A DNA stretch of 64,000 bases from Clostridium sp. (lineage in GTDB: Bacteria; Bacillota; Clostridia; Lachnospirales; Lachnospiraceae). Under the pieces are notes generated by a model that was given only the letters and a program-made list of their open reading frames with translations, ran no database searches and was not told the DNA's origin. How positions within the stretch are numbered: the first letter of the stretch is position 1; the number at the start of each line of letters is the position of its first letter. Below, in pieces: positions 49,601 to 58,263 of the stretch. A program made the position numbers and the translations under genes. The stretch covers positions 85,188-149,187 of the forward strand of contig JAISOV010000029.1 of assembly GCA_031275405.1 (NCBI GenBank), written 5' to 3'.

Positions 49601-51383
49601 TTTCCGCTCCCATCTGCCGTGTGATAAAGCTTTTCCTCTCCTGCAGCTCTCCTATCCGCACCCCATAGACTTCTCCGCCCAGATCCGGGAACGCGGCACG
49701 TTCCTGCCGCGAGAGCGGCCGGAAGCCCAGGCGCGGGTACAGGTCTTTCACCATGCCGTTTTTTTTCGTGGGGAGATATTCCCCGATCAGCCTGCGGCAG
49801 TTCCATTCACGCCCTGCCTCCGCGACCGCCCGGATCGTAAAATCCTCCACCCCGCGTTTCAGCGCCCGGCAGCTCATCAGCCAGGTGTCCAGAAAACAGT
49901 CCTCGCCCCGCCTGTGCAGGATCACGCAGGAAATCAGCCCGTAATCATGGAATTTATCTTTCAGCGTGATCCCGATCAGCTTCCGGTTCTCCCTGTCTTC
50001 CAGCCACCGCAGGATCTCCCCGTGGGAATAACGCTTCGCGCGCAGGTTGAACTGGTTGGATTTATGGATCAGCTGTACAAAACGGTCGATCTCCTTTTCC
50101 GTCACGTACAGGATCCGCCCTTCCATCGATAATTCCCGTAAATATCCGTCATAGTCCACAAAACTGCCGCGCAGGGTCTCCCGCTCCCGCTCGGCGCGGT
50201 AAGAACCGTTCCTGCGCAGATCCTCCTGTGTCAGCGCAAGCCAGTCAAACGCCCCGGCACGTTCCACTGCGTCCGGATACCAGGCCGGATCTTCCGGCAG
50301 ATCGATCACCGTCACTTCCGGGCAGCAGCGCCTGACCAGTTCCCGTTCCGCAGGATTGTCGTCCACGAAGACCAGGCTGTCCAGCCCGATATTCAGCGTC
50401 TCGGCGATCCGGCGCAGATTGGAAGCCTTATCCTCCCAGTTTGCCACAAAACAAGCGATGTCCTCCAGCTGAAGCACCATATACGGATTCTTGAGGAACG
50501 GCTCCTTTGCCGTCTCCGGATCGTTCTTACTGCATACCGCCAAGATCACCCCTCTCTTTGACAGCTCGAGAAGATAGCCCTGGAACGCCCGGTAGGCTTC
50601 CCCGACGGCATGACCTGGATTCAGCTCGAGGCCGTCCGCCCCGTCTTCTCCGACGATGCCGCCCCAGAGCGTATCATCCAGATCCAGCACAAGGCACTTC
50701 CTCACCTGCGCCCTATCCGCCAGAATCTGCTCCGCGATCAGCTTCCCTACGTACCCCGCATAATCCAGGCGAAAGCCCAGTCTGCTCAGGTAGTACGCGG
50801 AATAGTCGAACCAGTTCTTTTTCCCCACATAAGAAGCCAGGCCCTCAAAATCCAGGATCGTGACATTCTTAGGCTTTGCCGACAGCAGCGCCTCGTTCAC
50901 GCTCTGGAGGAAGCTGGTCTTGGAAAACGCGTAATTTTTCTCCAGGTTCCCCAGCTGCGTCAATGCCGGAAGGACAAAATTGGCCTGTAAGACCGTCCTA
51001 TGAGGAAACGCCGCCCACAGGCTTTCATAGAACGCCGTGACCTCCCTGCGGACAGCCGCTATCTGCTCCGGGGAGGAAAGCAGCTTGGGATAGACCTTGA
51101 CATCCCTGCTGTCCGGTATCACGACCAGCACATCCGGACAGAAACGGTGAAGCGCCGACTCCCGGTCCAGGATCTGGGCCGCGATCCCGTCAAACTCCCC
51201 CTCGTAGATCTGCGCCCGGATCCCTTTGGAAAAAAGGATCAGTCTGATTATTTTTACCAGATACTGGATACTGTCCGTCCCCACGACCGCCAGCCTACCG
51301 TCATAAGGCTCCAGTCCGGGAAGCCTCCTCTCCTGTTTCAGAAGGCTTAACGGATCACTGAAATCAAGAACCATCTGTGCCAC
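49593..51383 (-). CDS. FkbH-like HAD-IIIC/GNAT protein
   Basis: A 596-residue protein. The N-terminal ~220 residues resemble an SGNH-like fold typical of long FkbH forms. The HAD core starts CLVLDLDDTLWGGIVGEDG (Asp234/Asp236), with CSKNDPE and VFVDDNPAERE further on. The C-terminal ~150 residues look GNAT-like (NQFNLRAKRYS; LISCVILHRRGEDCFLDTW). Characterised relatives convert 1,3-bisphosphoglycerate into glyceryl-S-ACP. The start is GTG 51383 (AGGA, 8 nt) or ATG 51374. Placement between pseG and the ACP suggests an acyl unit destined for the nonulosonic acid or its polymer. Confidence 0.9.
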   Translation of the reverse strand: MAQMVLDFSDPLSLLKQERRLPGLEPYDGRLAVVGTDSIQYLVKIIRLILFSKGIRAQIYEGEFDGIAAQILDRESALHRFCPDVLVVIPDSRDVKVYPKLLSSPEQIAAVRREVTAFYESLWAAFPHRTVLQANFVLPALTQLGNLEKNYAFSKTSFLQSVNEALLSAKPKNVTILDFEGLASYVGKKNWFDYSAYYLSRLGFRLDYAGYVGKLIAEQILADRAQVRKCLVLDLDDTLWGGIVGEDGADGLELNPGHAVGEAYRAFQGYLLELSKRGVILAVCSKNDPETAKEPFLKNPYMVLQLEDIACFVANWEDKASNLRRIAETLNIGLDSLVFVDDNPAERELVRRCCPEVTVIDLPEDPAWYPDAVERAGAFDWLALTQEDLRRNGSYRAERERETLRGSFVDYDGYLRELSMEGRILYVTEKEIDRFVQLIHKSNQFNLRAKRYSHGEILRWLEDRENRKLIGITLKDKFHDYGLISCVILHRRGEDCFLDTWLMSCRALKRGVEDFTIRAVAEAGREWNCRRLIGEYLPTKKNGMVKDLYPRLGFRPLSRQERAAFPDLGGEVYGVRIGELQERKSFITRQMGAENG

Positions 51384-51407
51384 CCCGCGATTCCTTTCTT
51401 TTCTCTG

Positions 51408-52457
51408 CTACCCTTCGATTCCGCCCGCCCGCCATTCCCGGATTGCCGCAACGATCCTCGCGCTCCCTTTGCCGTCCACCAGCGCCCGCATTGCGCAGGC
51501 TCTCCCCCGGCGCGTTTCCTGCGGCAGGAGCCGATGAAAAAGTCTGACACAGGCGTCACATACTTGCGCCATCCCTTCCCGCGCGTCTCCGGCATAGTCG
51601 ATCAGCCCAAGCCGCGCAAAGGCCGCGACGTTATCTAACTGGTTGTCCGCGACCGCATAGCTGATTCCCGGCGTTCCGCAGGCACACAGCTCATAGAGGG
51701 AGGTTCCCCCGGCGGAAACCGCCAGATCCGCCCGACACAGGTGCGAAGCCATTTCCGCCACGTCCGAAAGGACGGCAAGGTTCCCCCGGCGGGAAGCCGT
51801 TTCCTCTAAAAACTCCAGATCCGGCGAAAAACGCCCGCAGACCACCGTCAGGGAAACGCCCTCGCACTCCGGCAGAGAAAGGAAGGCCTCCGTCAATGAC
51901 CTCGCCGCGTGGCAGGGATCCGATCCGCCCGTCAAGATCAGGATCCGCCGGACGCCGGCCGAAACCTGTTTCAGCGGGGGATCCGAAAACTGCTCCCGCA
52001 GCGGCGCATAAGAACAGCCCAGAAGAAGCTCCGTACCCTGCGGATACCTCTCCGGATAGCGGTATTTCTCCCAATACACCGTATAGTTCAGCAGCAGATG
52101 GCAGGGATACTCTGTCCGCCCCAAATCGTCAATATAGGCAGTTTTGGTACAGGGGCGCAGGGCGGCAAAATATTCCGGCGAAGCCCCATAAGAATCCACG
52201 AGCAGGACGCCGATCCGGCGGTTCCGTATCAAGGGCAGAAGCACCGGGATCTCTTCTTCCAGTTTGTCCCATCTGCTATGCAGCACGATATTCTCATAGC
52301 CCCTGCTTTCCAGCACGTCCGCGCTCTGTCCGTCCGCCGTCAGGAAGACGCTCCGTATCCGCTGTTTTTTCGCCGCGTCCGCGATCGCCAGACAGCGCAT
52401 GAGATGTCCCGTGGCAATCACGGGATTGCTGTCTGTCCGGAAATAGATCGTATCCAT
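51408..52457 (-). CDS. pseG: UDP-2,4-diacetamido-2,4,6-trideoxy-altropyranose hydrolase
   Basis: A 349-residue GT-B fold hydrolase of the pseudaminic acid pathway that removes UDP. ATG 52457 starts MDTIYFRTDSNPVIATGHLMRCLAIAD, a motif shared with PseG and LgtC-like MurG relatives including the GHLMRC His. LLVDSYGA, YIDDLG, ILTGGSDPC and DLAVSAGGTSLYELCACGTP follow. Its upstream GAAAGG is modest. Confidence 0.9.
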   Translation of the reverse strand: MDTIYFRTDSNPVIATGHLMRCLAIADAAKKQRIRSVFLTADGQSADVLESRGYENIVLHSRWDKLEEEIPVLLPLIRNRRIGVLLVDSYGASPEYFAALRPCTKTAYIDDLGRTEYPCHLLLNYTVYWEKYRYPERYPQGTELLLGCSYAPLREQFSDPPLKQVSAGVRRILILTGGSDPCHAARSLTEAFLSLPECEGVSLTVVCGRFSPDLEFLEETASRRGNLAVLSDVAEMASHLCRADLAVSAGGTSLYELCACGTPGISYAVADNQLDNVAAFARLGLIDYAGDAREGMAQVCDACVRLFHRLLPQETRRGRACAMRALVDGKGSARIVAAIREWRAGGIEG

Positions 52458-52486
52458 CGTCGTCAGCCTTTCTGGTACCCGACCCA

Positions 52487-53065
52487 TCAGAACCACCACG
52501 ACGGTTCCGATTCTTCAAAGGAAGAAGCTTCATAGTATTCCCGGAAGTCTTCCCTGAGGTCGTTCCACTCTTCTCTCAGGATCGACATATGCACAATGTC
52601 ATAATAGACCCCGTTCTTCTTGACGTGCCGCCGCAGCCGTCCGTCCCTCCTGCTGCCGCACATCTCATGCAGCCGTATGACCTCTTCATTTTCCGCAAAC
52701 ATCTCGGAATACAGCTTCTGTAGACCCAGCCCGGAAAAAACATACTCATAGAGGGAGACTTCGATCTGTACCGCCCTCTCCAGGGAACGCCGTTTCCAGT
52801 CGGCGACATAGTAGCCCCAGCCGCAGCGTTCATTCTCCCGGTCGATTCCCGCCAGAGAAGCCACGCCGACCGGAACCTCCTCCGTCACCAAGAGCCACTG
52901 CCTTTGGGCAGGATCAGCCTGTACCTTTTTCAGCCATTCCTTCTGCCCGTCCAAAGTCAGAACCGGATCCGTATTCATATATTTCGTGATCCTAGGATCC
53001 ATGCGCCAGTTCCTGATGGTTTCCAGCCATTCTTCCCGGATCCTCTCAAATTTCAGTTCTTTCAT
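52487..53065 (-). CDS. pseH: GNAT N-acetyltransferase of pseudaminic acid synthesis
   Basis: A 192-residue acetyltransferase (N-acetylates the 4-amino group of the precursor). GNAT beta-strands and the CoA-pyrophosphate region can be followed: WRMDPRITKYMNTDP, WLLVTEEVPVGVASLAGID, WGYYVADWKRRSLERA, KLYSEMFAENEEVIRLHEMCG, all like PseH. ATG 53065 follows GAGGGCAGG. Spacing to pseI is 15 bp. Confidence 0.87.
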   Translation of the reverse strand: MKELKFERIREEWLETIRNWRMDPRITKYMNTDPVLTLDGQKEWLKKVQADPAQRQWLLVTEEVPVGVASLAGIDRENERCGWGYYVADWKRRSLERAVQIEVSLYEYVFSGLGLQKLYSEMFAENEEVIRLHEMCGSRRDGRLRRHVKKNGVYYDIVHMSILREEWNDLREDFREYYEASSFEESEPSWWF

Positions 53066-53080
53066 GCCCCTGCCCTCACA

Positions 53081-54109
53081 TCATTCCAGGTCTTCCCATT
53101 GAATCGGCTCCGCAAACTCAATATCCCGCCTTGCCCTCTTCCCCAGCACTTCGTTCCAGTATTTCGGCGGCAGGCCCTGTCCGGGGCGGACAATCCGGAG
53201 ATTGTCCTTGGTCAGGATTTCGCCGCGACGGATTTCCTTGGCGGAAAAAACAGACCTCCGATGGGAAAAAGATAGCGACTCGTCCGCGGAGACCGTAAAT
53301 TCCGGGCTTCCTAAGGCGGCCTGCGCGTTCCGGACGTCCGCCACCATGTCGCGGTATTCCTCCGGCTCCATGGAAAAAGCACAGTCCGCGCTCTCCAGCT
53401 TACGGCTCAGGCAGAAGTGCTTTTCGATCACGCAGGCGCCGAGGCTTGCCGCCGCCACGGGGGCAAGCGAACCCATGGAATGGTCGGACAGCCCGACCCT
53501 GACGCCGAACCTGCGCCGCATTTGGGTCAGCACAGACAGGTTCATATCCTGATACCGCGCCGGATATTCGCTGGTGCATTTCAGGAGGATCACGTCCTCG
53601 TTCCCCTGACGGCGGCAGGCCTGCACCGCTTCCTCGATCTCTTCCTCGCTTCCCATCCCGGTGGAAAGAAGCATGGGTCTGCCTTTGGAAGCCGCGTATT
53701 CGATCAGCGGGATATGCACAAGCTCAAAAGAAGCGATCTTATAGGCTCCGACTCCCAGCCCCTCCAGGAAATCCACCGCCGATTCGTCAAAGGGCGTGGA
53801 GAGGAAATCCAGCCCCTGCCTTTCGCATTCCTCCTGGATCGGCTCATGCCATTCCCACGGCGTGAACGCTTCCGAATACAGGCCGTACAAAGTATAGCCC
53901 TTCCACAGCCCCTCCCGGATCCGGAAATACTCCTTCTGGCTGTTGAGCGTGATGGTGTCGGCGGTATAGGTCTGTATCTTCAGGCAGTCCGCGCCCGCCT
54001 CCTTCGCCGCACGGACAATTGCCAGGGCGTTCTCCAGCTCCCCCGCGTGGTTGGCGGACATTTCCGCGATAAAATAGATACCGCTCCGTACCTTCTCCAT
54101 GAAATTCAT
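53081..54109 (-). CDS. pseI: Pseudaminic acid synthase
   Basis: A 342-residue NeuB/PseI-family enzyme that condenses the hydrolysed sugar with phosphoenolpyruvate. FIAEMSANHAGELENALAIV, DCLKIQTYTADTITL, DFLSTPFDESAVDFLE, KIASFELVHIPLI, LLKCTSEYPA, GLSDHSMG and VIEKHFCLSR are in order. A C-terminal SAF (antifreeze-like) domain begins near residue 285. Start ATG 54109 (AAAGGAG). First of the pse genes in transcription order; pseB and pseC are not in this window. Confidence 0.93.
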   Translation of the reverse strand: MNFMEKVRSGIYFIAEMSANHAGELENALAIVRAAKEAGADCLKIQTYTADTITLNSQKEYFRIREGLWKGYTLYGLYSEAFTPWEWHEPIQEECERQGLDFLSTPFDESAVDFLEGLGVGAYKIASFELVHIPLIEYAASKGRPMLLSTGMGSEEEIEEAVQACRRQGNEDVILLKCTSEYPARYQDMNLSVLTQMRRRFGVRVGLSDHSMGSLAPVAAASLGACVIEKHFCLSRKLESADCAFSMEPEEYRDMVADVRNAQAALGSPEFTVSADESLSFSHRRSVFSAKEIRRGEILTKDNLRIVRPGQGLPPKYWNEVLGKRARRDIEFAEPIQWEDLE

Positions 54110-54154
54110 CCCTGCTCCTTTCCGTCTCCCTATGCGGCAAATGAATCGTCATGC

Positions 54155-55189
54155 CTAGAAACTCGGTCTTTGCGCGCCCCTGAGATTGCGTACCGTCCGC
54201 TTCCAGCCAAAATACCAATAGAACCTCCGGCCGCTTTTTCCATGCAGGCCGATCAGCCGCTTTTCCTCTTCCCCGGTAAAGGCCTGATAATAAGGATTTT
54301 TCTGGAAATCCGGAAACCGCTCCCGGATCCCCCGCTTCATTTCCTCCAGGAAAGAAAATTTCGGCCGCCTGACCCCGTTGAAATAAGAGAACAGCGTGTT
54401 GACATAATAAAGTTCCGCAAACCGGTATTCCAGTTCCGGGAAATACCGCTCCAGAAAGCCCCGTTTCCGGAATTCCTCATACAGAAGCACCCCCGCCCTC
54501 AGACGGTCGCGGCAGCTGGCTTCGGAAATGCGGTGTACCGTGGAAACCCCGTGCTGGTAGTAATAATAAAGCGGCTCGTCCACCCTCTCGAAACGGGTGA
54601 AGTACAGGCTCCACACCGGGCCGGCGCAGTTGTCCTCATAAAAAATCCCCTCCGGGAAATCCAGGGAGTTTTCCCGGATGACCGAATGGCGGTAGATCTT
54701 GACCACCATGCTGCCCGGACGCAGGATCAGCTTCCCGCGCTTTTCCCTGTCCAGCCTGCCGGTCTGATCCGGCGCGTTGACCGCGACCCTCTTCCCCGGC
54801 TCCATCGTGTGGGCAGTCACCAGGCTGTAATCACAGCCGACCAGATCAGCCCCGGTCTCCCGCGCTTTTTGCAGCAGCTTCTCATAATAATCCGGAGCAA
54901 CCCAGTCGTCGCTGTCGATAAAGCCCACCCATTCCCCCTCCGCCGCTTTCAGACCCTCATTTTTCGCGCCGCCTTGGCGCCTGTTCACCGGAAGGCTGAT
55001 CACGCGTATTTTCCCGGGATACCGGGCTTCGTAATCCCGCAGGATCCTTAAGGAGCCGTCTGTGGAAGCGTCGTCCACCGCCAGGATCTCATAATCGGAA
55101 ATGGTCTGATTCACCAGGGAATCCAGACAGAAGGACAGCTTCCCCTGTTCCTCCATATTGTATACCGGCACGATCACGCTCAGCTTCAT
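54155..55189 (-). CDS. GT2 family cytoplasmic glycosyltransferase
   Basis: A 344-residue GT-A enzyme. MKLSVIVPVYNMEEQ, LAVDDASTDGS, NRRQGGAKNEGLKAAEGEWVGFIDSDDW give the nucleotide site and the DSD metal motif. ATG 55189 overlaps the ABC transporter stop as ATGA; longer forms read into that gene and are rejected. It has no membrane span. It probably builds the repeat unit that the adjacent flippase exports. Substrate unknown. Confidence 0.9.
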   Translation of the reverse strand: MKLSVIVPVYNMEEQGKLSFCLDSLVNQTISDYEILAVDDASTDGSLRILRDYEARYPGKIRVISLPVNRRQGGAKNEGLKAAEGEWVGFIDSDDWVAPDYYEKLLQKARETGADLVGCDYSLVTAHTMEPGKRVAVNAPDQTGRLDREKRGKLILRPGSMVVKIYRHSVIRENSLDFPEGIFYEDNCAGPVWSLYFTRFERVDEPLYYYYQHGVSTVHRISEASCRDRLRAGVLLYEEFRKRGFLERYFPELEYRFAELYYVNTLFSYFNGVRRPKFSFLEEMKRGIRERFPDFQKNPYYQAFTGEEEKRLIGLHGKSGRRFYWYFGWKRTVRNLRGAQRPSF

Positions 55190-56949
55190 CCCAGGAACCC
55201 CTCTTCCAAGGAAAAATCCCGTTTGGCTTTTCCATCCTCCACCCGGTACACGAGGTCGCATTTCTGGATCGTCTGCAGACGGTGGGCAATGATGACCAGA
55301 GTCTTCTTGCCGTGGAGCCGGTTGATCGACTCCATGATCGCCGCTTCGGTGTCGTGATCCAGCGCCGAGGTCGCCTCGTCCAGGATCAGCACCTCCGGAT
55401 TGCTGTACAGCGCCCGGGCAATGCCGATACGCTGTCTCTGTCCGCCGGACAGGCGAATCCCCCGTTCTCCGACTCCCGTGTCCGCCCCCTCCGGCAAGGA
55501 TCTTACAAATTCATCCAGCTGTGCCTCTTTCAGCGCTTCCCAGAAACGCGTTTCATCGATCTGTTCCTCCGGAACGCCAAACGCCACGTTTTTCCGGATG
55601 GTGTCGTCCAGCATGAAAATCATCTGAGGGATATAGCCGATGTTTTTGAGCCACTTACGGTACTGCGTCCGGATGTCCGTCCCGTCCGCGCAGATGCTTC
55701 CTCCCTGCGCTTCCAGAAGCCCCAGCAGAAGATCCGCCACCGTACTCTTCCCGGCCCCGGAGGTGCCTACGATCCCCACCGAACGGCCCGCCGGGATCGT
55801 CAGATCCGCATGGTCGAGGATCTTTTTCTCCGTACCCGGATAAGCGTAGGTAATATCCCTGATCTCGATCCGGTCTTTCACCGGAAGCTTCTCCGCGCTG
55901 TCCGCGGCAAAGGAAATGTCCGTGTTGCGCTCGCTGATCTCGTCCCGGAGACGGGCGTCCACCCCCAGGAGAAAAGGTTCAAAATACGCGATGGAATTGA
56001 GCTGGTTGTTGATCCGGTTCACGCAGGGCAGGAGGATCAGCGCCGCGGCCGCAAAAGTTCCGACCGTCTGCAGCAGCGCTTCCCCGCCCGCCTCCCGCAG
56101 TACCATATACATCATGTAGCCGATCATGCAGATCACGCAGACCGTCTCGATCAGAAGCTTGGGGACGCTGCTGTACAGGCTGTACTTGCGCACCGCCGTC
56201 ACATAGCCCTGGCCGCACTTGATATATTCGGATACGAAATACTGCTCTTTCCCGGCGATCTTGACTTCCTTGATCCCTTGGACGGTCTGGGAGATCCACT
56301 TGAACAGCCCGCTGTAATAGTTCTGGTTGTCCTCCCCTGCCCGGTGCATGATCGGTTTCAGCACCCTCTCGATCACCAGAAGCAGCAGGATCAGCACGGC
56401 GGCAAGCAGGATGGTCATGGCAGGATCCTGGGCAAAGCAATAGACCGTCAGGAATACAAACACGATACCGTCTGACAGCAGCTGTAACAGCGATAAAATC
56501 AGGGCATACATATTGTTCACGTCGGAAGTAATGCTCCTTTGGATCACCGCCGTATCCGCGTTCAGATAATATTCATAGCCCCGGCGCAGATAGTTCTTCA
56601 TCATCCGCTCGGAAGTCCTAAACTGGTTCGTGTATACAAAAGCCAGGGTAATTTTCTGCTGGACATATAAAAAAAGGTTCTTGACGAGGAACACTCCGAT
56701 CAGGAGCAGCATGATCCGCACCGTGAACCGCTTCTCGGAGCCGCCGCCCAGCAGCAGGTACAGGCCGTATACCAGCTTGTTCTCCCGGATGGCGGCGCTG
56801 TCCATCGCCACCGCCACCACCGGGATGATCATGCCTACCCCGACAGTCTGGAGGAAGGCCCCGAGGATCATCAGGAAAACCAGGCCGCCCATGGTTCGTT
56901 TCTGTTTCCTGTCCAGTAAGACCCGCAGCTTCCGTAAAATCCGCAACAT
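55186..56949 (-). CDS. ABC transporter with fused permease and ATPase, PglK-like oligosaccharide flippase
   Basis: A 587-residue half-transporter. ATG 56949 behind AAGGAG. Six spans lie within residues 15-290 (GGLVFLMILGAFLQTVGVGMIIPVVAVAM, IMLLLIGVFLVKNLFLYV). The ATPase domain has Walker A GTSGAGKST, Q-loop IPQMIFMLDD, signature LSGGQRQR and Walker B VLILDEATSALD. The overall form matches PglK-type flippases of lipid-linked glycans. Its neighbours are glycosyltransferases, in keeping with export of a lipid-linked repeat unit. Confidence 0.88.
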   Translation of the reverse strand: MLRILRKLRVLLDRKQKRTMGGLVFLMILGAFLQTVGVGMIIPVVAVAMDSAAIRENKLVYGLYLLLGGGSEKRFTVRIMLLLIGVFLVKNLFLYVQQKITLAFVYTNQFRTSERMMKNYLRRGYEYYLNADTAVIQRSITSDVNNMYALILSLLQLLSDGIVFVFLTVYCFAQDPAMTILLAAVLILLLLVIERVLKPIMHRAGEDNQNYYSGLFKWISQTVQGIKEVKIAGKEQYFVSEYIKCGQGYVTAVRKYSLYSSVPKLLIETVCVICMIGYMMYMVLREAGGEALLQTVGTFAAAALILLPCVNRINNQLNSIAYFEPFLLGVDARLRDEISERNTDISFAADSAEKLPVKDRIEIRDITYAYPGTEKKILDHADLTIPAGRSVGIVGTSGAGKSTVADLLLGLLEAQGGSICADGTDIRTQYRKWLKNIGYIPQMIFMLDDTIRKNVAFGVPEEQIDETRFWEALKEAQLDEFVRSLPEGADTGVGERGIRLSGGQRQRIGIARALYSNPEVLILDEATSALDHDTEAAIMESINRLHGKKTLVIIAHRLQTIQKCDLVYRVEDGKAKRDFSLEEGFLG

Positions 56950-57010
56950 CCCATCTCCTTCCGGCCGCCCTGTCCGGCCTCCAGCCTTGCCTGACCTCCG
57001 GCCGCCCCGC

Positions 57011-58183
57011 CTAAGCCCTGATCTGCTCGTTCTGCCGGTGAACCGGGGGATCTTCATAGGCATCCATGAAATCCTCCCCCAGCCGTATCTTTTCTTCCGC
57101 GAACCGGATCCCGCTCAGTTCCGTGAGTACGCCTACCACTTTCCGGAAACGCAGCTCCGGGAAAAAATTCAGGATCTCCATAGGCACCGCCGCGTCAAAC
57201 TGGGGATAATCGGCAAAAAGCGTCCGGTAGTCCAGTTCATCCCTCGGATGGGGCTTAAGGAAAATCCTCCCTTCCGGCTCGTACATAGCGATAATGTCCC
57301 GGAAAATCCTCTCCCGCACTTCCAACGTACACAGAGGATCCGTCAGGATCAGGATGTTGCTCTTCCGGTCGTCTCCGTCTTCGCGGCACACCTCGTCCAT
57401 CCGTTGGCGCAGTGTTTCCCGATCCCGGATAAACGCCCGCAGGATCAGTTCCCGATCCTCCCGCGTCAGTCTGTCCGCCAGCTCCTGCCTGGACTGCTCC
57501 ACATACCTCGGACAGGGATACGGGATCGCCGCAATATCGTTCACTTCCATAGTAATACAGTATTTCCCATACCCGTTCTGCACAAAAATCAGGTTCAGTC
57601 TTCGCGACAGGAACACTTTCCAGCGGAAATGCCCCCGGTTGTCGTATCTGGCGGCATCGAAATTTTTCAGGCAGTTCAGCCCGTCCTCCAACGCGTAGTA
57701 GGGGATGTGCTTCCAGTTCAGATAATAGCCGATCGGGTCGGAATCGCAGTACACATAAACCTCCCGGTATTCCCTGAAATCCACCGGGATATACGGCTCC
57801 TCCAGCTTCGCGTATTTTCTGGTAAAAACCATACGGCGGAAAAGATTCTTCCAAAGGTTCCCCGTTCCCGTCCGCCACTTGGCAAGCTCCGGGAAGAAAT
57901 CTTCCCTCTTTTCATCAAATTCGACCACCCGCGCGAAAAGCCCCGTGCTTTCGACCCGCTTTTGCAGGTCTTCAAACCGGCTGGACATCCTGCTCAAGAC
58001 CAGAACCGCCCGCCCCCGCGCAGCCGCAGGCAGATTCAGTTCTTTCAAAAAGGTCACGTATACATGATAATACGTATGGCAGACATAAATCCTGTCTTTC
58101 TGTCCGGCTTTCTCCCGGGTAAGCCGACCCCGTCCAGGTTTCGCCCGGCTCAGCCCGGTCGTTTGCCGCTTCTTTTTTTCCAT
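57011..58183 (-). CDS. GT52/sialyltransferase-like glycosyltransferase, candidate pseudaminyltransferase
   Basis: A 390-residue soluble protein. The domain starts near residue 30 with RIYVCHTYYHVYVTFLKEL, like the opening of GT52 sialyltransferases, and holds FLKPHPRDELDY and VPMEILNFFPELRFRKVVGVLTEL, the conserved HP and C-terminal segments that bind CMP-sugars in that family. A pse operon lies a few kilobases downstream, so CMP-pseudaminic acid is the natural donor. ATG 58183 is tight against GGAGGG, so the start is uncertain. Family match by eye. Confidence 0.65.
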   Translation of the reverse strand: MEKKKRQTTGLSRAKPGRGRLTREKAGQKDRIYVCHTYYHVYVTFLKELNLPAAARGRAVLVLSRMSSRFEDLQKRVESTGLFARVVEFDEKREDFFPELAKWRTGTGNLWKNLFRRMVFTRKYAKLEEPYIPVDFREYREVYVYCDSDPIGYYLNWKHIPYYALEDGLNCLKNFDAARYDNRGHFRWKVFLSRRLNLIFVQNGYGKYCITMEVNDIAAIPYPCPRYVEQSRQELADRLTREDRELILRAFIRDRETLRQRMDEVCREDGDDRKSNILILTDPLCTLEVRERIFRDIIAMYEPEGRIFLKPHPRDELDYRTLFADYPQFDAAVPMEILNFFPELRFRKVVGVLTELSGIRFAEEKIRLGEDFMDAYEDPPVHRQNEQIRA

Positions 58184-58263
58184 CCCTCCGCCATCTTTCT
58201 TCTATGATGAAAAAGCAAGCTTCCGCTTCTTATCTTACCACGCCTTTGTGAAATACGGAATCC

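Noticed and set aside
49612..49624. GCTCCCATCTGCC before the acyl carrier protein gene as a further copy of the dispersed element
   Set aside because: Only 13 bases match and they lie within the FkbH-like coding end; kept as a note, not as a feature.
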